From positions 1 to 52,927 of the forward strand of contig NZ_JASBQE010000087.1 of the NCBI RefSeq assembly GCF_029960785.1: DNA of 52,927 bases, in the 5' to 3' direction. This document shows, one piece after another, positions 25,417-38,778 of this stretch. Under the pieces are notes generated by a model. It did no database searches. It was not told the DNA's origin and saw nothing but the letters and a program-made list of their open reading frames with translations. Position 1 is the first letter of the stretch. Every line of letters begins with the position of its first letter. The stretch comes from Polyangium sp. 15x6 (GTDB lineage: Bacteria; Myxococcota_A; Polyangia; Polyangiales; Polyangiaceae). Made by a program: the position numbers and the translations under genes.

Positions 25417-27759
25417 GTGGCTTTTGGTGTCGGGCCAGGAGGGCGAGCGCGCCCCTTCGGACGCGCTGAGCCGCTCCGCGTCCCGACGACGACGGGGAGC
25501 AGCGGCGCGGAGGCGAAGCCTCGCCCGACGGATCGGCCGATCCTGCTGCTCTCGGTGCAACGAGGGACGCTCTCGATCGAGCTCGATGCGCCGTTCGCCG
25601 TAGGGCCGCTCGTCGCGACCGAGCTCGCGATCGCGCTGCCGAGCGTGCGTTTTCCGGTGGATCTCACGGGCGGCGTGACGCGGTTCCGGCATCGACGTGG
25701 TGTGCTCGGGCGGCTCGCCGTGTCGGCGAGGACCGAAGATCTCGCGGCGTTCGCGGCGCCGCGCGCGCGGGGTGTGCTCGGGGAAGGGACGCCCGAGATC
25801 GGGATCGTCGCGACGGAGGTGGGGCTCCGCGTGGGGATGCGGCTCGGACGCGCGGCGCTCGCGTTCGATGTGGTGATCGCGCCGAACGAGCGCGACGTGC
25901 GGCTCGTGCCCGAGCGCGCGCGTGGCATGGGCCTCGGGGCGCCGCCGCATGTGCTCGCGCTGCGTGCGCTCGCCGAGGTTTGTCGGCCGTTCGGGCGCCT
26001 CGCAGGCAGCGCGGTGATCCTGCCCGATGCCGTGGCCTCGCTCGTGAGGCACGTGATGCCGGCGGCTGGAGCGCGCGCGCCGTCGGTGCATGGCGCGCGG
26101 TGGGAAGCGCCGGACGTGGAGGAGATGAGTTTGTCCCTGCGCGCCGATGCCACCGCGTCGCCGCCAGCGCTGCCGGCCGCGGCGATCCGCGCGATCGAGC
26201 AAGCCGAGCTCACGGCGGACGCGGACGCGATCGCGGCGTCCGGCGACCTCGAAGAGGCGCGCAGGCGGTACTTGCTCGCGCTGGAGCGCGCGCCGCGGCA
26301 CCCCGAGATTTCTGCGCGGATCGCCTGGATCGACGTCGCGGAGGGCGAACGAGCCGAGGCCGCGCTCTCGACGCTGGTCGACGCGATTCCGGCGATCGAC
26401 GCGGGTCTGCTCGGCGGTGCGCTGCTCGCGGCGATCGGCGATGAAGGCGGGGCGATCGCAGCGTACGCGCGCGCCGCGCACGCCGAGGCGTTCGGGCCGC
26501 TCGCGGCGCTCGTGTGGCTCGAGGTCGCGCGGATCTCGTCGGAGCTCGCGACGCGGCTCGACGCGCTGGATCAAGCCGTCGTGCGCTCGCCGAGCCTGGA
26601 GGACGCGCGCTGGGCGCGGCTCGAGGCCCGGCTCGACGTGGGAGACGCGCAAGGCGCGCAGGCCGACGCCGAGCACCTCGAAGCCGGGGCCCGCGGGCCC
26701 GAGGCGCGGCATCGCATCTGGAGCCGCGCGGCCGATGCGTTCCTGTCGCGCGGATACGTGGCGGAGGCGCGCGTGCTGTTCGAGCGGGCGCTCCGGTATG
26801 CGCCCGATAGCCCTGAAGCCGCGCTCGGGCTCGCGTTGTCGCTCCGCGCGGCAGGGGAGGGCCGGCGTGCTCTGGATCTGCTCGCGCGTGCCGCGTCGCT
26901 CGCCGCGCGCGCGGGGCGCACGTTGCCGTCGGTCGAGATCGAGCTCGCGCGTGCGCTCGTCGAGCATGCGTCCGATCGTCCCGCGGCGATCGCGCGGGTC
27001 CGCGCGATCCCGCCCGGGCTCGCGCAGACGGCGGAGGCGCGCGCGCTCGAAGGTCGCTGGCGCGCCGAGCTCGGGGATCTCGCGGGCGCCTCGCTCGCGC
27101 TCGCGCGGCTGCGCGACGCGGCGGAGGCGGTTTCTCCGGACGATCCGGATCGCGCCGCGGCCGTGGCCGCGATGCTCGTCGAAGCCGCCGACATCGAGGA
27201 GAACGCGCGTGGGGATCTGCGCGCCGCGCAGCGCCACCTCGGCGTCGCGATCCGCCTGCGCCCGCGTGATCGCCAGATCGGCGCCGCTTTCCGTCGGATC
27301 TCGACCGAGCTCGGCCGCGCTGCGCCCGCGCCTCCGCCCCAGGCCGCGCCTCCGCCTGTCCCTGCCGAGGAGATCGCGCCGTCCGATCGCGCGCCTTCCT
27401 TCACGCCTCCCGCGCCGTCGGTGGAGTCCGCTCGCTCGATCGACGAGGCTCCCACGAACGAGGAAGACGACGAGAACGACGAGATCCTCGTCGAGCGCCT
27501 CACCGACAAGCTCCGCGCGAACCCGCGCGATCACGAGGTCGCGCTCCGCCTCGCCGACGCGCTCGCGCGCCTCGGCCGTGATCTCGAGCTCTTCGCGCTG
27601 CTCTCGGCGCGCATCGAGGAGGGCGGCGAGGAGGTCCGGCGCGAGCTCTGGCCGCGCAGGCGCGCGGTGCTCGAGCGGCTCGCGGAGACGGCGCGGGCCG
27701 AGGGGCGGCCCTCGGAGGCGGAGCTCTACGAAATGATGGCGGCGAGCGAGGAGGACTAG
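25417..27759 (+). CDS. Large TPR-repeat protein
   Basis: A 780-aa protein with no signal peptide. The N-terminal ~230 residues are Arg/Val/Leu-rich with a beta character (PILLLSVQRGTLSIEL). From about 260 onward the sequence becomes helical with TPR-like units (GDLEEARRRYLLALERAPRHPE; GYVAEARVLFERALRYAPDSPEAALGLA). A Pro-rich linker (about 655-690) and an acidic segment (NEEDDENDE) precede a last helical part. The start is uncertain: GTG at 25417 is chosen, and an in-frame start at 25330 would overlap the terminator hairpin. Function unknown; scaffolding is inferred. Confidence 0.75.
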   Translation: MAFGVGPGGRARPFGRAEPLRVPTTTGSSGAEAKPRPTDRPILLLSVQRGTLSIELDAPFAVGPLVATELAIALPSVRFPVDLTGGVTRFRHRRGVLGRLAVSARTEDLAAFAAPRARGVLGEGTPEIGIVATEVGLRVGMRLGRAALAFDVVIAPNERDVRLVPERARGMGLGAPPHVLALRALAEVCRPFGRLAGSAVILPDAVASLVRHVMPAAGARAPSVHGARWEAPDVEEMSLSLRADATASPPALPAAAIRAIEQAELTADADAIAASGDLEEARRRYLLALERAPRHPEISARIAWIDVAEGERAEAALSTLVDAIPAIDAGLLGGALLAAIGDEGGAIAAYARAAHAEAFGPLAALVWLEVARISSELATRLDALDQAVVRSPSLEDARWARLEARLDVGDAQGAQADAEHLEAGARGPEARHRIWSRAADAFLSRGYVAEARVLFERALRYAPDSPEAALGLALSLRAAGEGRRALDLLARAASLAARAGRTLPSVEIELARALVEHASDRPAAIARVRAIPPGLAQTAEARALEGRWRAELGDLAGASLALARLRDAAEAVSPDDPDRAAAVAAMLVEAADIEENARGDLRAAQRHLGVAIRLRPRDRQIGAAFRRISTELGRAAPAPPPQAAPPPVPAEEIAPSDRAPSFTPPAPSVESARSIDEAPTNEEDDENDEILVERLTDKLRANPRDHEVALRLADALARLGRDLELFALLSARIEEGGEEVRRELWPRRRAVLERLAETARAEGRPSEAELYEMMAASEED

Positions 27760-27847
27760 CCTCGCCGCGTGTTTGCCCCTTCCGTTGCACCCGTGCTAGC
27801 GGTCGAGGAAGGCGCGCTCGCGTGCCCTCTTCTCTCCGAGGTACCTC

Positions 27848-29083
27848 GTGCAAGGCAGTGAGTCGAACGGAAGGCGGCGTCCGGTCATCGTCCAGAAGTA
27901 CGGCGGCTCCTCGGTGGCCGACGTCGAGAAGCTCGGGCGGGTGGCCGATCGTGTCGTCGCCGCGAAGCGCGCGGGCAACGACGTCGTCGTCGTCGTGAGC
28001 GCGATGGGCAAGACGACCGACGGGCTGCTCTCGCTCGCGCGGCAGGTCGCGAGCCAGGCCGGAGGCGCCGCGGATCCGCCGCGCCGCGAGCTCGACATGC
28101 TCCTCTCCACCGGCGAGCGCGTCTCCATGGCCCTGCTCTCGATCGCGATCCAGGCGCGTGGCGAGGCCGCGATCTCCTTCACCGGCTCGCAGTCCGGCAT
28201 CCTCACGAACGACCGCCACTTCGACGCGCGGATCATCGAGGTCCGGCCGCACCGCATCGAGGACGAGCTCGCGCGCGGGCAGATCGTGATCATCGCCGGC
28301 TACCAGGGCATGAGCTACCGGCGCGAGATCACGACCCTCGGCCGCGGCGGCTCCGACACCACGGCCGTCGCGCTCGCCGCCGCGCTCGAGGCCGAGCGGT
28401 GCGAGATCTACAGCGACGTCGACGGGGTCTACTCGGCCGATCCGCGCGTCGTGCCGGACGCGCAGCACCTGCCCGAGCTCGATCACGCCATGCTGCAGGA
28501 GATGGCCGAGTGCGGCGCGAAGGTCGTCTGCGCGCAGGCCGTCGAGTGGGCGCGCCGCGCGAACATCGCGATCTACGCGCGCTCGACCTTCGACGCGGAC
28601 GACTTTGGCGCGCGCCAGACCGTGGTGCGCAAGTTCGGCCCGCGCGAGGATCTCCGCGCCCGCGCGGTCGTCGGCGAAGGCAACGTCGCCCTCGGGAGCT
28701 TGCCCGACGTGTCGAAGCTCGACGATCTGCTCCGTGTCGCCGGCGAGGCGAAGGTGCCCTTGAAGGACCTCGCGGTGAACGAGCGCGGCGCGAGCTTCGT
28801 GGTCTCGCTGCTCAACGTGCCCGACTGGCGCGGCGCCAAGCAGCGGCTCACGGGCGCGTTACCGTCGCTCGCGCTCGTGGAGGACGTCGCCGTCGTCAGC
28901 GTCGTCGGCGATGGCCTGGCCGCGACGACCGAGCCCCTCGCGCGGCTCCTCGCCGCGCTCCGCGGCGTCTCCGCGACTCCGAGCGCCCTCACCGCGACGC
29001 CGCTCCGGCTCAGCGCCGTCGTCCCCGCGAGCGCCCTCGCCGAGGCGCAGCGCGCCCTGCACCGCGCCTTCGTCGAGAGCTGA
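27848..29083 (+). CDS. lysC: Aspartate kinase
   Basis: A 411-aa aspartokinase that phosphorylates L-aspartate at the first step of the Lys/Thr/Met pathway. It has the N-terminal kinase signature [15 protein letters not shown], then [30 protein letters not shown] and the nucleotide-site region [18 protein letters not shown]-terminal ACT regulatory domains (about 265-405) suggest feedback control by amino acids. Length matches monofunctional class I/II enzymes. The start is GTG (27848). It stands alone, 10 bp from a convergent gene. Confidence 0.95.
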   Translation: MQGSESNGRRRPVIVQKYGGSSVADVEKLGRVADRVVAAKRAGNDVVVVVSAMGKTTDGLLSLARQVASQAGGAADPPRRELDMLLSTGERVSMALLSIAIQARGEAAISFTGSQSGILTNDRHFDARIIEVRPHRIEDELARGQIVIIAGYQGMSYRREITTLGRGGSDTTAVALAAALEAERCEIYSDVDGVYSADPRVVPDAQHLPELDHAMLQEMAECGAKVVCAQAVEWARRANIAIYARSTFDADDFGARQTVVRKFGPREDLRARAVVGEGNVALGSLPDVSKLDDLLRVAGEAKVPLKDLAVNERGASFVVSLLNVPDWRGAKQRLTGALPSLALVEDVAVVSVVGDGLAATTEPLARLLAALRGVSATPSALTATPLRLSAVVPASALAEAQRALHRAFVES

Positions 29084-29093
29084 TCCCCCGCTG

Positions 29094-30635
29094 TCAGTGC
29101 GGCCGCGCCGGACCGAGCGCGACGAGGCCGAGACGGCTCGCGATCCAGACGACCTCGCGCGAGCCGTCCCACGCGATCGACGCCTCGCCGAGGCCCGTCC
29201 CATCCTGCCCGCGTAGCTCCGCGACCCGCGACACGTCGCCGTCTTCGCCCACGCGCACCACGTACGACGTCGCGTCGCCCGGGGGCGCCATCAGCGCGTA
29301 GAGCGGCGCATCCTCCTCGTCGCCCGCGAAGCACGCCCCGATCACGTCGTGCAGATCGATCGACTCGAACGAATGCGCGCCGTCGTTCGACAAGAGCAGC
29401 CCACGCGGCGACACGATCGCCACGCGCCTCCCCGCCGCCGCGACGGCGAGGCCCGACCTCGGATCGCCCACGGCGAGCTCGGCCGCCGGGCCCTCGAGGG
29501 GCGCCTTTTGCCAGGCCTCGTCATCGCCGCGAAGCCTCTCGATCGCCGCGCCTTCGGGGCGCGTCGCCAGCACCACGAGCGTCCCACCCGCTGCTTTGAT
29601 CGCTCGCACCCCGCCTTCCCGCGCGAGCACCGGCGTCCCTTCACGCTCCGTCATCGACCAGAGCGAGCCCTCGTGCAGGATCCAGATTCGCCCCGGCGTC
29701 GCCGCGAGCTCCACGGAGCTCTTGCCCGATCGGAACCCTGCGACCGGCGTCGCCGACGCGCATCCATCGCGGCTCACGAGCAGCCCCCCGCGGGCCGACG
29801 CCACCACCGTCACCTCGTCCGTCGCGACGACCGCCGTGCTCGGCGTATCGAGCCCCGTCTGCCGCGCCGCGTGCGCGCCCTCGTCCACCACGAGCACCAC
29901 GTCCCCTGCGGCGAGCACGCGCCCTCCGCACACCGTCACCGCGGTGCACGGCACGGGCGCGCCGGCGCCCTCGAGCACCACGAACCGGCTCGGCGCCCAC
30001 GGCGGCACTTTTCCGCGCGCCGCCTCTTCGAGCAGCTCGTCCGCGAGCGCCTCGTCGTCCGCCTCGTCGTTCGCGCTCTCGTCGAGCTCTGGCAGCGCCG
30101 ACTCGTCGACGTCGTTCTCCGCGTTCTCGCCCGTCCCTTCCGCGCCGCCGTCGTCCTGCGTCGCGTCGAGCTCCACATCCGACGCGTCGTCGTCGCCGAA
30201 CGTGTTCTCGTCCCGATCCTCGTCGAGCGCGCTCTCCTCTCCGTCGAGCGTCGCCAGATCCTCGTCGAGCGACCCGACGTCGACGCCCTCCTCGGCGTCG
30301 TCCCCGGAGGCCGCGTCCGCGTCGTCGCTCACGTCGAGCCCCACGTCGAGATCCTGGGCGTTTGCGTCGTCGAGCGGATCTCCGCCGTCGTCGCGCAGAT
30401 CCGGAAGCGCGTCGTCGAAGCTGCCGTCGTCGACGTCGTCGTCCCCGGCGCCCGGGTCCGTGTCGAGCGGCGGCAGGTCCATGTCGTCGTCCTCTTCCTC
30501 GGTTTTCCGCGGCGCGCGGGCCGGCGCCCCGAATGCGAGCACGAGCCCGGGTTCGTCCTCCCTCCCGGGCGCCCCCTTCAGGCTCTGCGGAGCGCAAGCA
30601 ACTTCGGCAACCCGATCGTCTTTCCCGTACGACAT
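29094..30635 (-). CDS. Acidic protein with a C-terminal propeller-like domain
   Basis: A 513-aa cytosolic protein. Residues about 45-205 are extraordinarily rich in Asp and Glu (DDDVDDGSFDDALPDLRDD and similar). Residues about 215-510 form repeated short beta units (GGLLVSRDGC, GRIWILHEGSLWSM, GLLLSNDGAHSFESI) typical of BNR-like propellers. No catalytic motif or signal peptide. The acidic stretch gives this frame a skewed codon use (GAC/GAG), so the gene is credible but its function is unknown. Confidence 0.65.
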   Translation of the reverse strand: MSYGKDDRVAEVACAPQSLKGAPGREDEPGLVLAFGAPARAPRKTEEEDDDMDLPPLDTDPGAGDDDVDDGSFDDALPDLRDDGGDPLDDANAQDLDVGLDVSDDADAASGDDAEEGVDVGSLDEDLATLDGEESALDEDRDENTFGDDDASDVELDATQDDGGAEGTGENAENDVDESALPELDESANDEADDEALADELLEEAARGKVPPWAPSRFVVLEGAGAPVPCTAVTVCGGRVLAAGDVVLVVDEGAHAARQTGLDTPSTAVVATDEVTVVASARGGLLVSRDGCASATPVAGFRSGKSSVELAATPGRIWILHEGSLWSMTEREGTPVLAREGGVRAIKAAGGTLVVLATRPEGAAIERLRGDDEAWQKAPLEGPAAELAVGDPRSGLAVAAAGRRVAIVSPRGLLLSNDGAHSFESIDLHDVIGACFAGDEEDAPLYALMAPPGDATSYVVRVGEDGDVSRVAELRGQDGTGLGEASIAWDGSREVVWIASRLGLVALGPARPH

Positions 30636-30781
30636 GGCGGCACGAATCTAGCGCCTTTGCCCCGACGAGCACGGCGCGAGCGTTGCTTCCTCGGCTGGAA
30701 AGGCCGTCCGGACATGGCACGCGTGGAGGGTCGTACCCGTGCTGGATCCCGGCGTCGCGCAGTGCTTACCTGTTTCGTCCC

Positions 30782-31150
30782 ATGCCCCCGTCCGACACGG
30801 CGCATCACGCCGATGGCGCCTGCACGCCTCACGCCGACCGAGCGCCGTCCTCCGCGCGAAGCCCTGGCCACGGAGGCCCTGCACGGAGGCGACGCGCGCT
30901 CCCGATCCCCGAGGCCTCGGCGGGCATGCTCGTGCGTCGCGTCGACGTCCGCCCCGCGGATGTCGTTTTTCTCAAGGGCATCCTCGAAGCGAGCGAGGGC
31001 CTCGGCACCATTTTCGCCGAGCGAGGCGGCGAGCTCGTCGTCGCCGCGCCGCCCGACCGCGAAAAAGAGCTCCTCGAGCTGCTCGACGACCTCGCGCGGG
31101 AGATCGACGCCCGCGTCCATCCCGAGGCCTCTGCCGGGAGCGATCGATGA
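30782..31150 (+). CDS. Small protein with a DUF4911-like domain
   Basis: A 122-aa protein. The C-terminal ~70 residues (MLVRRVDVRPADVVFLKGILEASEGLGTIF... DREKELLELLDDL) resemble the DUF4911 domain, a small alpha/beta fold of unknown role. The first ~48 residues are low-complexity His/Ala/Arg, so an internal ATG at 30926 is an alternative start. Its TGA overlaps the next ATG (ATGA), so it belongs to a three-gene operon. Confidence 0.6.
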   Translation: MPPSDTAHHADGACTPHADRAPSSARSPGHGGPARRRRALPIPEASAGMLVRRVDVRPADVVFLKGILEASEGLGTIFAERGGELVVAAPPDREKELLELLDDLAREIDARVHPEASAGSDR

Positions 31151-31791
31151 ACGAGCCGCGGGAGCCCGGAAACCCCGAGCCTCGTATCCTCGCGGCCTGG
31201 CGCGAGTGGCTCGGCGCGCTCGCCAACGACGCCGACGCCGCCCTCGCCGCGGCCGACGTCTATGCTGACCTCGCGCCCGAAGCCCGCGACGCCTGGCTCG
31301 ACGCGCTCGCCGAGGACGCGCCTGAGCTGTCCGTTCCCCTCGTCGCCCTCTACGCCCCGCTCCTCGCCGTCGAGGCGGATCCCGAGCGCCGCGCGCGCAT
31401 GGAGGAGGCCATCGTCCTCGGCGACACCTCGGCGTGGCGCGGCCGGCCCATCCGCTCCCTCTCGGGCATGGCGCCCGGCGGCGCGCGCGTCGTCGCGCTC
31501 GTCCAGCCCGTCTACCTCCGCTTCGTCCGCGTCCTCTGGTGCCGCTACTTGCCCGACGAAGGCTTCTTCTGGGCCCGGCACGACTCCCTCCTCAGCGAGG
31601 GCGACGCCCCTCGCAACGGCGCCGTCGTCGACGGCGTCTTGCTCGAGACCACGCCGCTCACCCCGGTCGTCGAGGAACTCGCGCATGCGATCCTCGCCCA
31701 TCGCCGTCGCGGCGGCGAGCTGCCCGCGTCCTTGCGCGAGTTCGCCGACCTCTTCGACGCCGACTTCGAGGCGATCGATGATCCGCGCTAG
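31147..31791 (+). CDS. Hypothetical protein (second gene of a three-gene operon)
   Basis: A 214-aa cytosolic protein, mostly helical (WREWLGALANDADAALAAADVYADLA) with a beta-rich centre (MAPGGARVVALVQPVYLRFVRVLWCRYLP). No motif recognised. It overlaps the gene before by 4 bp and the gene after by 14 bp, so translation is coupled. Function unknown. Confidence 0.65.
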   Translation: MNEPREPGNPEPRILAAWREWLGALANDADAALAAADVYADLAPEARDAWLDALAEDAPELSVPLVALYAPLLAVEADPERRARMEEAIVLGDTSAWRGRPIRSLSGMAPGGARVVALVQPVYLRFVRVLWCRYLPDEGFFWARHDSLLSEGDAPRNGAVVDGVLLETTPLTPVVEELAHAILAHRRRGGELPASLREFADLFDADFEAIDDPR

Positions 31792-32326
31792 ACACGCGTT
31801 GCTCCTCGCCTTGCTCGCGGCCCCGGTCGCGTGCTCGTCCACGCCTGCGCCCGACGCGCCCACGCAGCCGCTCGTGCGTGGCCCGCGCATCGCCTTCTCG
31901 TACGAGACGCTCGACGGCGGCGTGTTGTCGACGGACACCGTCGCGGGTCGCTTCACCGTGATCGGGTTCGTCGCGACGTACGACCCCTCGTCCCACGCGC
32001 AGGCCCGCTTCCTCTCGACCCTCGTCAAGCGGCACGTCCCGCGCATCAACGCCGGCCTCGTCGTCCTCGAACCGCCGCACCACAAGCTGCTCGTCGAGTC
32101 CTTCGCGAAGGTCGTCGAGCCGCCGTATCCGGTCGCCATGGCCGACGAGGCCACGATCGCGGGCACGGGGCCGTTCCAGGGCCTCCACCACGTCCCGAGC
32201 GTCGTCATCCTCGATCCCCAGGGCCGCGAAGTCTTCCGCAACTTCGGCCTCGCGACGGCGGACGCCCTCGACGAGGCCCTGCGCACGCTGGAGCAAGGCA
32301 AGATCCCGCAGACGAACGCGCGCTAG
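31778..32326 (+). CDS. Thioredoxin-like lipoprotein without the redox CxxC
   Basis: A 182-aa predicted lipoprotein with signal MIRARHALLLALLAAPVACSS. The domain resembles TlpA/AhpC-type thioredoxin folds: TVIGFVATYDPSSHAQARFLS, then HHVPSVVILDPQGREVFRNFG. At the place of WCxxC it reads YDPSSHAQ, so it cannot act as a disulfide reductase in the usual way. It overlaps the preceding gene by 14 bp. Its stop shares bases with the convergent PhnD-like gene (CTAG at 32323-32326). Confidence 0.75.
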   Translation: MIRARHALLLALLAAPVACSSTPAPDAPTQPLVRGPRIAFSYETLDGGVLSTDTVAGRFTVIGFVATYDPSSHAQARFLSTLVKRHVPRINAGLVVLEPPHHKLLVESFAKVVEPPYPVAMADEATIAGTGPFQGLHHVPSVVILDPQGREVFRNFGLATADALDEALRTLEQGKIPQTNAR

Positions 32327-33147
32327 ACCTCGGGCTCCTGCTTGGCGATGAGCTTCGCCAGCGGATCCAGGTGCTCGCTCAGCGCCACGACGAACCCCTC
32401 CGCGCCGAAGAGCGTTCGCGCGGCCCGACCGAGCTCGTTGTCTCCGCTGCCCACGAGCTCCCGCTGCACCTTGCGCATCGTCGACACCGGCACGCGCACG
32501 CTCGCGGCCATCACATCGGACGGGATCGGCCCCGCGCACGTGATCACGTGCACCTCCGCCGCGCCCCATCCGGCACGCACCACGCGCTCGCCGCGCGGAT
32601 GGCTCGGATCCGGCTCCACGTGCACGAACGTCGCGCCCACGTCCGCGTCGCCCCGGAGCACCGCGCGCGCCACCTCGCCGTGCGAACCAAAGAAGAGATT
32701 CTCGCGGAAGGCGCGATCGAGGTCCACGCCGATCGAGCGCAGGTGCGCCCGCAGCACGATGTACCCGGCGGCGCTCTGCCGATCGACCCACGCCGCGCGC
32801 AGCCCCTGGAGATCGCTGATCTCGCGCAGCGGCGAGCTCATCGGCGAATACAGCGCCGTCCTGTACGACGACGCCCCGTTCCGCACGGGCAGCACGATCG
32901 GCACGACGCGCGCGCGGCTCGTCGCGCGCATCGCCACGAGCGGCGGCAGCCAGCCGAGATCGACCTCGCCCGTCTCCAGGGCTTCGAGCAGCGTGTTGTA
33001 GTTCCAGCCTCCGAGGCCGTGCACCTCGAAGCCCGTCGCCTCCGACAGTGCTTTGCAGAACGCGGTGAGCGACGCGCGTGACCCCTCTGGATCCGACGTG
33101 AGCACGACGCCCACGGAGAGGGCCGTCTTCTCTGCTTCCGGAGCCAT
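32323..33147 (-). CDS. PhnD-like phosphate/phosphonate-type substrate-binding protein
   Basis: A 274-aa protein resembling periplasmic binding proteins of the PhnD type: TGFEVHGLGGWNYNTLLEALETGEVDLGWLPP, SDLQGLRAAWVDRQSAAGYIV, FFGSHGEVARAVLRGDADVGATF. There is no visible signal peptide at the ATG chosen (33147), nor with the upstream GTG at 33171, and no ABC permease or ATPase gene nearby. It may therefore be a cytosolic sensor-type domain. No phosphonate link can be claimed. Confidence 0.75.
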   Translation of the reverse strand: MAPEAEKTALSVGVVLTSDPEGSRASLTAFCKALSEATGFEVHGLGGWNYNTLLEALETGEVDLGWLPPLVAMRATSRARVVPIVLPVRNGASSYRTALYSPMSSPLREISDLQGLRAAWVDRQSAAGYIVLRAHLRSIGVDLDRAFRENLFFGSHGEVARAVLRGDADVGATFVHVEPDPSHPRGERVVRAGWGAAEVHVITCAGPIPSDVMAASVRVPVSTMRKVQRELVGSGDNELGRAARTLFGAEGFVVALSEHLDPLAKLIAKQEPEV

Positions 33148-33204
33148 GCCCCCACGGTCGCAGGGGGTCACGCGGTGGTCAAGACGGGAGGAACGAGCGG
33201 CCTG

Positions 33205-35127
33205 TCACTCCGCGGCGATCGGCTCGTATGTCGTGCGAATCTCGGGGTTGTTCTCGAACACGGCCTTGCCCATGAGCTGCTGCAAGAGCGGACGGAAGCG
33301 CTCCATGGCCTTGCCGCGCACGATGTCGCGGAGGACGAGCGCGTCCTCGCGGGCCTTCGCGATCGTCTCGGGATCCGTCGCCTTCCGGTAGACCTCGGCG
33401 ATCGTCCCGGGCGCGTTCACGGCCGCGCCGCGCAGCACCTCGGCCGCGTGCTTGGCCTTGTCGAGCGCGCGCTCCGCGGCCGACTTCTTGATGAGCGGCG
33501 CCACCACGTAGACCAGGTTTGCCGCCGTCCCCGCGACGCGGTGGGGCGGGTAGTAGAGCGCGCTCTTGTACTTCGGGTTCGCGTCGAGGAACGCGCGCAC
33601 CTCTTCGATCGTCACGCCTTCCTCGGCGAGCACGCGCTCGAGCTCCTGCTCGGCCGCGATCCGCGCCTTGAACATGTACATCTGGATGCGCGAGTAGAAG
33701 TTTGCCGCGCCGTCGCCGCTCGTCTCGACCGCGCAGAAGATCGTGCCCGGGTACTTCCCGGTGATCAGCGACTGCACGCCGTCCGAGACGCCGGACGAGG
33801 GCATGCATCCGAACGGCTTCACGCTCACCGTGATGTGCGCCTTCGCGCGCACCGTGTTCACGATCAGCTTGCCGACCTCCATGTGCCCTTCGCCGCCGCG
33901 GAGATCGTTCGAGTAGTAGTCCTCGGCCACCTTCGCGACGAGGTCCATGTCCGGCAGGTGATAGTCGTGCAGGCCGATCGGCTGCGCGAACGCCTGGAAG
34001 CCAACCTTCAGCGCCGCCTCCGCGAGCCGCATCGTGGCGATGCGCTTCGCCACGTCGAACTCGCCCTGGTGGTCCTTGAGGCCCATCGTCCCCTCGTCCA
34101 CGCCGCGCAGCACCTGGCGATCCTGCGTGTCGTGCCGGACCTCCCACACGTTGTAGAGCAGCCACGCCGTCGTGAGCTGAATGTCGTTCTCGGCGCCCTC
34201 GCTCTCGAGGAACTTCTGGAGCTGGTAGTTGCCGTCGCCCTCCGTCGTCATCGCCCAGAACTCGCCGATGATCGACGCCTTCGCGCGCACCCGCAGCCGG
34301 TCGACCTCGATCGCCTCGAAGAGCTTGCGGCACTTGTAGAGCGCGACGAACACGTTCGTCTGGTCGTGCAGCGCCTTGTAGATGGTGCGCTTGGCCTCCT
34401 CGAGCGCCTTGTTCGTCGCGCCCGGCACGACCTCGTAGGGCCGGATGCGGTAGCCGAGCGCGTTCAGCACGTCGCCGCACACGATGCCCTTCACGATGCC
34501 TACGAAGAACGCGGGGTTCATGTCGATGCCCACGTCGTCGCCCGTCGCTTGCGACAGGCCCCCGGTCTGCTGGAACAGCATCACCCGGAAGCCGTCGAAG
34601 CCCGCGTCGCGCAGCGCCTTGCGGTACTCCGTCACGTACATCCCGAAGCGGCAGGGCCCGCACGCGCCGGCCGTCAGGAACACGTAGTTCTTGACGACCT
34701 CCTCGCTGGTCAAACCCTTCTCCTCGCGGAGCTTGATCAGGTAGTTCACCAGGTTGCCGACGGTGAAGTACGTCGGGTTGCACTGCCCGCGGTTGCCGAA
34801 CTCCTTGCCGACCTGCAGGCCTTCCTGGTCCGGACAGCCGATGTTCTTGATCTTGTAGCCGAGGCCGCCGAGCGCGCCTTCCACGAGGAAGTCCTGCGCC
34901 GCCGTCAGGCCCGAGATCAGGAGCGTCACGTTCTCGCGCTCGGCCCGCTTCACCTGGGGGTTCAACATCGAGTCGACCCACTGCTTGCGCTCGGCCTTGA
35001 TGCCGAGGCGCTCGCGCTCCGCCTCTTCGAATGCGCGGAGCTCGGCCTCGAGGGCCTCGTCGACCACGGACTGCTTCGCGCCGCCGTTCATGATCGGCAG
35101 CCGCGTCCTTTGCACTTCAGTTTCCAT
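33205..35127 (-). CDS. HgdB-like acyl-CoA dehydratase component (large variant)
   Basis: A 640-aa protein of the 2-hydroxyacyl-CoA dehydratase/benzoyl-CoA reductase BcrB-HgdB superfamily, which carries Fe-S clusters activated by an ASKHA ATPase. It has Cys residues in AGACGPCRFGMYVTEY, IVCGDVLNALGY, VALYKCRKLF and FGCMPSSGVSDG. It is much larger than HgdB subunits (about 380 aa) and is paired with the giant activase 25 bp upstream. AGGGAGGA lies 5 bp before the ATG at 35127. Substrate unknown. Activity probably needs low oxygen, as in the family. Confidence 0.82.
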   Translation of the reverse strand: METEVQRTRLPIMNGGAKQSVVDEALEAELRAFEEAERERLGIKAERKQWVDSMLNPQVKRAERENVTLLISGLTAAQDFLVEGALGGLGYKIKNIGCPDQEGLQVGKEFGNRGQCNPTYFTVGNLVNYLIKLREEKGLTSEEVVKNYVFLTAGACGPCRFGMYVTEYRKALRDAGFDGFRVMLFQQTGGLSQATGDDVGIDMNPAFFVGIVKGIVCGDVLNALGYRIRPYEVVPGATNKALEEAKRTIYKALHDQTNVFVALYKCRKLFEAIEVDRLRVRAKASIIGEFWAMTTEGDGNYQLQKFLESEGAENDIQLTTAWLLYNVWEVRHDTQDRQVLRGVDEGTMGLKDHQGEFDVAKRIATMRLAEAALKVGFQAFAQPIGLHDYHLPDMDLVAKVAEDYYSNDLRGGEGHMEVGKLIVNTVRAKAHITVSVKPFGCMPSSGVSDGVQSLITGKYPGTIFCAVETSGDGAANFYSRIQMYMFKARIAAEQELERVLAEEGVTIEEVRAFLDANPKYKSALYYPPHRVAGTAANLVYVVAPLIKKSAAERALDKAKHAAEVLRGAAVNAPGTIAEVYRKATDPETIAKAREDALVLRDIVRGKAMERFRPLLQQLMGKAVFENNPEIRTTYEPIAAE

Positions 35128-35152
35128 CGATTCCTCCCTGATTCCTTCGACG

Positions 35153-38749
<3,597 letters not shown>

Positions 38750-38778
38750 GCGGTCCCTCTCCCGTGCCGTTTGCCGCC

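Noticed and set aside
25408-27534. 708-aa minus-strand frame opposite the TPR protein
   Set aside because: Arg-rich shadow; the plus strand shows TPR-like periodicity.
30926-31150. Shorter start for the DUF4911-like gene
   Set aside because: Kept as an alternative only. The ATG at 30782 is retained although its first residues are low-complexity.
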